Assembly: GCA_036172665.1 (NCBI GenBank)
Contig: CM069870.1
Location: 70,804,212 to 70,868,211, forward strand
From: Prosopocoilus inquinatus
Taxonomy: Eukaryota; Arthropoda; Insecta; Coleoptera; Lucanidae
Direction of reading: 5' to 3'
DNA: 64,000 bases
Positions 55,470 to 64,000 of the stretch are shown here, in pieces (within the stretch, counting starts at the first letter, position 1; every line of letters starts with the position of its first letter). Both the position numbers and the translations under genes were made by a program. The notes beneath the pieces were generated by a model that did not search any database, was not told the origin of the DNA, and saw only the letters and a program-made list of their open reading frames with translations.

Positions 55470-58328
55470 GCAAATAGTGTCAACGCGACGTGAAACCTAA
55501 ACTCGATTAACCTAAACTCGATTAAAGAAAAAGAAGACAAAAGCGAATAAACAAACAAAATGAAAAAAGGAAAAACAGTGATGAGGTGAACGACAAGCAA
55601 AAGATAATTGACGATTCTCCGGCTAAAAAAAGTACTTAAAAAAACTATCGAAAAATTAAGAACAAATTGTAAATTATTAAAAAAGAGCCAAGAACAAATT
55701 AAAACAAAAATAACGTCAATAGAATAATTTGTGTTTTTTTTTTGTTCTTTTAATTTGACGTTCAGAGTGCTGTCTGTGTGTATTTCAGATTTACGTGCCA
55801 CGTGCCAGCCGCAGCTCTCTGGCCGTCAAATTAAAATTAATGAAGAACAAATGAAAAACTGATGAAAATTCAATTAAAAAAGACAATGGCATAATAAATT
55901 CGACCAAAAGCAACAAATGAAAATCGATTGTACAGGGTGTCCCAAACCTCTGGAAAAGTCCAAAAATACCCCTTTAAATTGATTTTATCAAGAAAATTTC
56001 TCAACAACAGTTGTGCAGATTTTCATTCCGCATAATCTAAAATTATTTTCAAATATACAGGTTGTTCATTTAATAAGTTACAAACCGAACTTATTATTTT
56101 TTTAAATGGAACACTATATATTTTATTGCAGTTTCGGTTAGCACTTGAAAAATCAAAGAAAAAGAAAAATAACGAAAAGTTTAATTAGCGACATCCTGCG
56201 ATCGCGTTTTGACCTGACGTTGCAAAAACGATATGCAACAAAATTAAAAAAAAAAACAATATCGATTACGTGAGGCGTTATTTAAAAGTTGGCGGGCAAA
56301 CAGACAAGAAATTAAAATGCAAATAGTGTCAATGCGACGTGAAACTAAACTCGATTAACCTAAACTCGATTAAAGAAAAAAAAGACAAAAGCGAATAAAC
56401 AAACAAAATGAAATAGGAAAAACAGTGATGAGGTGAACGACAAGCAAAAGATAATTGACGATTCTCCGGCTAAAAAAAGTACTTAAAAAAACTATCGAAA
56501 AATTAAGAACAAATTGTAAATTATTAAAAAAGAGCCAAGAACAAATTAAAACAAAAATAACGTCAATAGAATAATTTGTGTTTTTTTTTTGTTCTTTTAA
56601 TTTGACGTTCAGAGTGCTGTCTGTGTGTATTTCAGATTTACGTGCCACGTGCCAGTCACAGCTCTCTGGCCGTCAAATTAAAATTAAAAGAACAGGTTTT
56701 AAAACAATACAAAACAATGGAGAACAAAATCGAAACATGAAGCGAGCACAATGGTGAACAAGAAATAAAAGAAGATCGACCATTTTTCGGCTCAACGTAA
56801 AAAGAAACAAAAGAGGACAAACAAACAATATCGAAAAATGACGCATACGGTGAACAAAAAATAAAAGAAAACCGACGATTTTCCGGCGGAATGGGAAAAT
56901 AATTTAAGAAAAAAAAAAGAAAACAAACAATAAAAATTAACACAAAATATAAATGAAGAACAAATGAAAAATTGATGAAAATTCAATTAAAAGAGATAAT
57001 GGCATAATAAATTCGAACAAAACCAACAAACGAAAATCGATTGGACAGGATGTCTCAAACCTCTGGAAAAGTCCAAGAATGCCCCTTTAAATTCATTTCA
57101 TCAAGAAAAGGTCAGAAAAGTTGTGTAGGTTTTCATTCCGCATAATCTAAAATTATTTTCAAATATACAGGTTGTTCATTTAATAAGTTATTAGTTACAA
57201 ACCTAACTTATTATTTTTATAAATGGAACACGATATATTTTATTGCAGTTTCAGTTAGAACTTGAAGAGACGATAAAAATGATATAACATTATACTTACT
57301 TATTTTTAGTATTTACTGAGTTATTTTTAATTGTATGCAAAAAAATGGGTCATGTTTGATCGTCTGCCAAATTGTCAATTTTAATGATACGACAATCAAC
57401 CTTGAACCAAAATATTTCTAAGTCTCTCTACTTTTACAATATTCATCATTTTAATAAACCTAGCGACTATCAACAACACTACGATTCAGTTCGCGTATTG
57501 TAAAATTAGTCATTTTTTTCAAATTGAACACCCTGTATATTATAGTGTATTTAGATAGTGCTTTCTACGAGCTTTCCAACCATACCATATTCTATGGCCT
57601 TAAAACTGTCTAGGAATTGCAATTGGCGGGGGTGATTATGCCTATATGACTACAAGAACAGAGCGCTGAGCGATCGCGTGCTTGCCTGTGAAACACCCCG
57701 ACTCGACTTCTTCACCTCCTGATGAATTTATCTGGCAGGTATTTTCTTTGGAAACCATTGCATCGATAATAGTTTTCGCGGATACTATCTGGCAGATACA
57801 TTTATCAAAAGGTGACAAAATCGGGCATAATACGCCGAACTACAACAGAGAGCGCGCGACGTATGCGCGTGTGATTTGTCAGGTATAATGTTCTGGCGAA
57901 AACTGATTTAAATCTACTTCTCTCGGCTTCGTATCCAATGCGGATGGACTGTTATTCGAATGGGCGGTGAGCCTAATCAATCCTTATTCGTCTTTATTCT
58001 GTTTGCCCTAGCGAGATACGCAACGCCGTTTACTAGCCAATCGGGAATCGAACGGAAGTGCGTCTCAATTCGCTGAAGCTTTAGTTTCCTGGGATAGCGG
58101 TACCGTAACGTAACGGCGAATGATGTCGTGTAGCGCCCTTGAAAAACGACGTATGTACATCGACGTGAAATAAGCAAAAAGGCGATGATTTATTTATTTT
58201 GTGCGTTACGTTTGAAATTAGCATTCTCGGACGATGAAGATCCACCAAGAAAGGATTGCGAACGTTTCAAAAAAAAAAACTTACTTTAGTTTTTCCGTGA
58301 CGTGACGGTGGGTGGCGTTTAAGGCGTT
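55470..58328 (+). repeat. Segmental duplication block Y
   Basis: Direct-orientation counterpart of block X. The subunit from CAAATAGTGTCAACGCGACG to CTCTGGCCGTCAAATTAAAA occurs twice in tandem (55470-55845 and 56321-56690), separated by the TGTACAGGGTGTCCCA unit. The right part (57000-58328) follows X closely, including a 66-codon minus-strand frame (57977-58177) that differs from the X copy at several residues and is not evidently under selection. Confidence 0.85.
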
Positions 58329-58477
58329 CTAGCAAATCATTCAATCAGTCTTCGTGACGTCACTCAACGCGCTAGTTAACGGCCGCTACTTTACGCTACC
58401 GCTATCCTAATAGAAAACCGAAGCTTAAGAGGCGGCGTGGTTTTTTGTTTGCGTCAGCGACGCGACACGGCACCGAC

Positions 58478-58764
58478 GATCACCATCGTGACATGTTTCG
58501 TTGCCATTGATGCTACCACGTTACTATAGTAACCGTCAAGGGGACGTTTACGAGGTAGGTCCGTTTTCTCGGTGACAGTTTAACTTTATTCTGAAGATTA
58601 AAGTTTAATCTGAAAATTAAACTTTAATTTGAAAATTAAAGTTTAATCTGAAGTTTAAAGTTAAACTGTCACCGAGAAAACGGACTTGCCTCGTAAACGT
58701 CACCGTGACAGTTACTATAGTAACGTCGTAGCATCATCGGCAACAAAACATGTCACGATGGTGA
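58478..58764. mobile_element. 287-bp hairpin element
   Basis: GATCACCATCGTGACATGTT at the left pairs with AACATGTCACGATGGTGATC at the right. TTACTATAGTAAC, GACGTTTACGAGG and CCGTTTTCTCGGTGACAGTT also have exact inverse partners. The centre is a run of TTAATCTGAAGATTAAAGTT-type short repeats. The arms are about 110-140 bp. Confidence 0.88.
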
Positions 58765-60610
58765 TCTGAAGATTAAAGTTAAACTGTGACTGATGAGGGA
58801 ACGGCCTTGCGGCTGTCGTTGTGACATCTCCGGACTTTTGCTGTCACTTTGACATTACTTGACATTTGTCATTTTGACACGGTCGGTCACCGTGACGTCA
58901 TTTCATCGGTTGTTAGTTAGGTGACGAACGGAATCCCACGGTATTATTAGATAGATTTGTTACAGTTTAATCCCCTGGTTCTTTCTTTTTAACAATCATG
59001 TGTGGTACGATACAGTAGTTGACAGTTGGCCACATTGCTGTTTCTCCGTTTGGGCTCCCTAGAGGTCATGTCACCTATTTCTGAATTCTAATTGGCTTGA
59101 CTTGCTCGCAAATACTTCCGGTGTCTACTACTTTGCATTTGCATTTCGTCGTTACAAGGGGCAAACGTGTTAACATGTACCGGGAATATTGCTAAGTTTA
59201 TGCGAGATTCTAATTAACTACAGTGTTTACGGGAATTCTTCGTGCCTTGTGAACCTGCTGAGTTGCTTTTAACAACTTTTACCAAGCGGTTGACCCGTTC
59301 TTTTCCCCGACAAATTGAAAAATGGTAATTTGAGATTCCGTTTTGGCCATCCATATTTTATACGATTTCTTTGTTCCAACAGAGGAACCCGCTTTGCGTT
59401 TCTCCCACAAATGAATATCCTGCAAGAAAGATGAGATGAAGGTCTCGCCGAGTGGAGGTCGAGAATCCTGTCGGTTCGGTTTTTCGATCCTAGATGATGG
59501 ATTATTTAATGAGCCGAAGACGTAAGTACGTTACAGGTTAATTTCCTTGTTGTCAGTTGACCACACCGTTGTTTCCATTTGGGAGCTTTGATGTCACAGC
59601 CTTTATTGGGTTTTAGAGGTCATGTGACCCACTTATGATTTCTAATTGGCTAAAGTCATCTTGATTCGCTCACAAAATTCTTCCGGCGTCCACTGCACTC
59701 TTTACTTCGCATTTTGTCGCTACAAAATGCAGACGTGTTAACGAGTACCGAGATAGTTGCTGATTTTATGCGAAATTCTAATTAATTACAATGCGTACTG
59801 GAATTCTTGTGCCTTGTGAAACTGCTGAGTTGCTTTAAACAACTTTTACCAAGCGGTTGGGCCGTTCTTTCTACCGATAAATTGAAAAATGGTAATTTGA
59901 GACTCCATTTCGGCTTCCCGTGTTTTCATACGATCTTGTTGTTTCAACAGAGGAATCCGCTTTGCTTTTCCGCTTTCTTGTTTTGGGCTTTTCTTCTGGC
60001 TCTGCTATGTTTCGCCGATACTTCTCCATCGTTTATCGTATTCCGAAGGCGAATCAAGTACAACGAAGGTCGAATACGCGAGGACATCGCTATGGTCACG
60101 GACGTCCGGCAGTTGGCAACCATCGACATACACGAAACTCGACGTGCCGGCCGACGTGAAGTGGCAACACCACGTGACAGCTGAGTAACGTTTGACATCT
60201 ACGTGCGAGCAACGCTTAAGACCTTCGCCAAACGTAACGTATTATTTTTGGCCCTTCATATTTTATACGATTTCCTTGTTCCAACAGAGGAATCCGCTCT
60301 GCGTTTCCGCTTTCTCGTCTTGGACTTTTCTTCTGGCTCTCTTATGTTTCTCCAATACTTCTCCACGGCTTATCGTATCCCGGAGGCGAATTAAGTGCAA
60401 CGTAGGTCGAATACATGAGGATGTCGTTAAGGTCACGGACGTCCAACAGTTGGTAACCATCGACAAACACGAGACACGACGTGCCGACCGACGTGAGGTA
60501 GCGAGACTACGTGACAGCCGAGTAACATTTGACATCTACGTGCGAGAAACCCTTATGACCTTCGCCGAACGTAACGTATTATTTTAATTATGTTACGTAT
60601 TTAATGCATG
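58765..60610 (+). repeat. Tandemly duplicated complex block
   Basis: GACAGTTGGCCACATTGCTGTTTC...GGGAATTCTTCGTGCCTTGTGAA (59020-59250) recurs at 59560-59820. TTTCAACAGAGGAATCCGCTTTGC to AACGTATTATTTT (59943-60250) recurs at 60281-60590 (period about 340 bp), with an earlier partial copy at 59370. Frames 59807-60184 and 60192-60587 stay open in both copies and share most residues between QQRNPLC and RRREVA-like positions, but I recognise no domain. Confidence 0.75.
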
Positions 60611-61110
60611 TTTGTATGTAACGCAGCTATACCGGCAATTGTGTCTGCATTTAGTTTAAGGTTGTCTCGAATAAATTAAGCTGCGTTATATTTAAGCCTG
60701 AAGGAGTATCGAATCACGTTTTGTGAAGATTAATATTGACTGTTTCTGAAGTTTATTTAAGAGATTAAGTCGCATATTTTTGAACGCCGCGTACGTATGT
60801 GTTGTGATTTGTCAGAGTCAGGCCTGTTCTGTCGTTGTCTTTTGTACTGTCATGTTGTTTATCTTTTGTTTTAATATACATCTTAAATACGATTTGGGGT
60901 TTTGTTGCGACGAACAATTATTTTTGGATGCAAGAGTAGATTATTCTCCTGGGGGTTTTTCGAAATTTTGGCAGCGCACGCTGCGATCCTTGGAGGACGG
61001 TTCCGCGGTAGCGTAGGTATCAGCCAGGGTCACTCCTCCTGGCGCCCTTGACTTTTCACCCCGTCCTTCTCCCTCTGAGAACTAGCTCGGGACACCTGAT
61101 TGCCTTCTTC
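60611..61110 (+). repeat. Left arm (inner part) of a long inverted repeat
   Basis: TTTTGTTGCGACGAACAATTATT, TTCTCCTGGG, GCAGCGCACGCTGCGATCCTTGGAGGACGG, CAGCCAGGGTCACTCCT and GCTCGGGACA...GCCTTCTTCA all have inverse counterparts at 62354-62570. The outer part of the arm overlaps the preceding block: 60040-60610 is matched by 63786-64000. Confidence 0.85.
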
Positions 61111-62353
61111 AGCGCTAATTTGTTACCGTTTAATTACCGTTAATTATTCAGGAAATAAAGCAAATTCGTTCATTATGGGGACGTTTAACAAATCTCGAAA
61201 AATCGAGTCGTCGGAGACGTTCAGTCCTTCTTAAACCGGGTCTCTTACGACACGACCGACATGCGGCGCGGCGGTCGGTTATAAAGACCGAACCTTATCG
61301 AGAAACTGTTTCACCGGAGCAATAACTTAAGCGCAACAAAGTATAATTCAAGATTTATCTCCGGCGACCTATCTGTTCCGCGTCTGCGTGGGTGTAGGTG
61401 CTAACCTGCTTTTTGCCGAAGAGAAAGGGACCCAACATCCGTAGCCGTCAAGCGACATTAGGGACACCTTTTTCCTGTTGCTCGCGCGCCTAATACAATT
61501 TGCATGTTCCGACCGGAGTTATTATGAACAGCGATATGATAATAATAATAGTAATGCCCGATGATAATAATACTGCTATAATTTATCGTCGAGGAAGTGG
61601 ACGCGATTAGAAACTGCTCCCGTAACGACCTGATTTGTCCGTGCGGCCGATTTCGATTTACATGCAAATGTAATAATAACAATCCGAACGTTATTGTTAT
61701 TAAGAGTCGAGCACATTTCTCAGATGTTTTCTTTTTTTTTTAAACAAGAGGCAACAAATCTGCAGAGGGGAATTTTTTTCTCAAACACTCTGTATACTTC
61801 TTTTTAAGCAAAAGTTTTCGATTTCTTCTTTCTTCGTTTTTGTGAGCTTTGCGTTGCTCGGCTCGGTACGGATCGACGCGACGCGGTACGGGAAAAGCAT
61901 CGCGTGCACGTAATGATCTGGATTTTTTCTTTTGTTTTTTTTTTTTACGTTGGCGCTCGCGCAATTAGGACGCGGTAAAGCGTCGTCAACTTTCCAAGTT
62001 GCACTGAATGCAAAAGGCCGAATTTAATAGCTCGGCGGCGGCGTTCGGTTTCTCAGCGCGCACAAAAACAGTTTTAATTACACGCTTAAATTATTATTTG
62101 TTTTTGTTTTTGTATTTTTTTTTTTTTTTTGTTAAGGAGTGAGCAAGTGAGCGACGTACATTGACGGACAAAACTAAAACGCGACTTGCGAACGTAATCA
62201 ATATTTTCCTTATAACGACTGTCCTAACAAAAACACTGTGGATTTGCGGCAATTTCCAGTCATCGTACTATTACGGCCGCTGCATTAAGGTACCGCTATC
62301 CTAGAAAATCAAACGCTATCCTAGAAAATCATATTGCTACCACCTGAATGAAT
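61111..62353. other. Spacer of the inverted repeat; GC-richer patches
   Basis: This is not repeated elsewhere in the window. The parts 61180-61450 and 61830-62070 are CpG-rich (CATGCGGCGCGGCGGTCGG; GCTCGGCGGCGGCGTTCGG). A doubled GCTATCCTAGAAAATC lies at 62297-62331, with a relative (GCTACCGCTATCCTAATAGA) at 58395. No convincing gene. Confidence 0.45.
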
Positions 62354-64000
62354 GAAGAAGGCAGTCAGCTGTCCCGAGCTATTTCTCAGAGAGAGAAGGG
62401 CGAGGTGAAAGATGAAAAGTCAAGAGCGCCAGTAGGAGTGACCCTGGCTGATATCTACGTCACGGCGGAACCGTCCTCCAAGGATCGCAGCGCACGCTTA
62501 AATTTCGAAAAATTCCCAGGAGAATATTCCATAATCTTGCATTGAAAATAATTGTTCGTCGCAACAAAAAACCACCACAGATCGTACTTAAAACGTATAT
62601 TAAAACAAAAGATAAACAATAACGCAGCTTAATTGATTCGAGACAATTTTAAACTAAATGCACACTTACAAAAAGTAGCCCAATTACCGCCGCCGAACTT
62701 CGAAATGTAAAAATGATAGCAAAAGAACAAAGAAACACAAAAACAAATAAAAAAATCGCCGATTTAGAACATCAGAGGTCGTGACAAATAGAAAGAGAAA
62801 AAATTAACGCACCAAAAAATCAAAAACGAAAAAGAAATGTAAGGAAAACAAGGCAAAGAAAAAGAAACAAAAGAAGATTCACACACCAAGCTTAACGCAA
62901 TAGTTTTCCGGACGAATCAAAAAGTTTGAAGAAAATAAAAGCGAACTACAAAAAAAAAAAAACGAACGACGAAATACAGTACATAAAACAAAAGATCGTA
63001 ACTGTGGTGGACACAAAACAAATTAAAAAAGATGAACTATGAGAAAGCGCTTGTTTCGCCATATTATTCTCGTATTACCAGTTCTTTTTTAGTTTCAACT
63101 TTATTCTTGTCAGCCTCCTTGATTTTCCGAACAATGTCTTTTTTTGTCCGTACTTCGGCCGTTCATTATTCGAGTTCTCTTTTGTTTCTTACAATCCTAT
63201 TAATTTCTCATTCATTCAATTATTTGTTCAGATTTGATTTTCATACTACAGATCATTATTTTATTTTTCTCTTCTCTTTTTTTTTTCTTTTCTCTTCTCT
63301 TCTCTTTTTACAGATCATTCTTTTATTTTGTTTGTTTTTTGCTCTCTCATTGGCAACTTGAATATTAAACGCTTTACTAAGGAATTGTCGATATTCTTTT
63401 GTTTCAGAAATTCAGAATTTAAAATCAACAATAATCGCTTTGTTTTTTGTTTCTTCAATTTATTATTAAAAAATGAGGTGTAACTAAATACGAGAAACAA
63501 TATTTCTGATGTTTATTAAAATTGTGGCAATATTTTTTTAGGTTTCAATCATTTCATTTCCTTCCTTAGACTACCGTTTACAATTAAAAAGAACTATTAA
63601 CAAATACTTGGAATAAATATAGTTACAGGCTGAAACACAAATGTTCTATTAACCAAAAATGAAAACAATAATTCTGAAATTTGTTAAATTTTGAGAATAA
63701 TTCATTTAAAATTTTTCAATCATATCATTTACTTCCTCAGTTTAGGCTACCATAAAGTCAAAACGTGTGTCGGTATACCTGCGTTACATGCAAACATGCA
63801 TAAAATAATAATACGCTACGTTTGGCGAAGGTCCTAAGGGTTCCTCGCACGTAGATGTCAAACGCTACTCAACTGTGACGTAGTGTCGCCACTTCACGTC
63901 GATCGGCACGTCGAGTTGCGTGTGTGTCGATGGTTGCCAACTGCCGGACGTCCGTGACCATAACAATTCCCTCATGAATTCGACCTTCGTTGCACTTGAT
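62354..64000 (-). repeat. Right arm of the long inverted repeat, with a 1.1-kb insertion
   Basis: 62354-62662 inverts 60645-61110. Collinearity breaks after AAACTAAATGCACAC and resumes at GTGTCGGTATACCTGCGTTAC (about 63757), running on to the window edge as the inverse of about 60040-60655. The inserted 1.1 kb is A-rich then T-rich low-complexity repeat with no recognised gene. Confidence 0.8.

Noticed and set aside
26714..58177. 66-codon frame preserved in both segmental duplication blocks
   Set aside because: Differences between the copies change residues as often as not, and the blocks are nearly identical outside the frame too.

Overview
This window looks like nuclear DNA from an arthropod, most probably an insect. 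It is AT-rich and has short spliced exons, long A-rich or T-rich stretches and dense small inverted-repeat elements. Several elements end in the ACAGGGTG-type terminus common in insect genomes. The only gene I recognise is an orthologue of the Hedgehog-pathway kinase Fused (STK36 in vertebrates). I cannot name the order or species from sequence alone.

Layout. Bases 1-2429 are the end of a large intron filled by a copy of a 3.1-kb A-rich repeat (family A). Bases 2430-5984 carry nine exons of fused on the plus strand, from the catalytic loop to the stop codon. The ATP-binding lobe must be encoded left of the window. From about 6 kb to the right edge I find no gene I can name. That stretch is repeats: family A copies (11.1-14.2, 41.9-45.1 and a diverged one at 37.7-39.2 kb); a duplicated A-rich block at 6.2-8.3 kb; a hAT-like element at 8.3-8.9 kb; many hairpin MITEs; tandem arrays at 21.1-22.4, 31.7-33.8, 34.6-36.1, 46.5-48.5, 48.8-50.5 and 59.0-60.6 kb; a 1.8-kb foldback element at 51.6-53.4 kb; a segmental duplication (24.6-27.1 kb repeated at 55.5-58.3 kb); and an inverted repeat occupying 60.0-64.0 kb.

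I saw no reverse transcriptase, transposase, integrase, tRNA or rRNA. All mobile elements here appear non-autonomous or decayed. The hydrophobic or lysine-rich open frames scattered over the window are mostly T-rich or A-rich repeat read in frame. A few GC-richer islands (14.5, 36.6, 40.6, 46.2, 51.2 and 61.2-62.1 kb) could hold exons or promoters of unrecognised genes and are listed with low confidence.

The observations most worth following are: (1) a 54-nt, stop-free, in-frame GC-AG intron in fused; (2) the nonamer AGATGGCGC (or GCGCCATCT) recurring at equivalent places in at least four unrelated tandem arrays and several dispersed repeats; (3) very long inverted repeats at 51.6-53.4 and 60.0-64.0 kb; (4) a possible 3.0-kb element bounded by hairpin-bearing inverted ends at 15.6 and 18.6 kb. 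I did not find evidence for a new multi-gene system.
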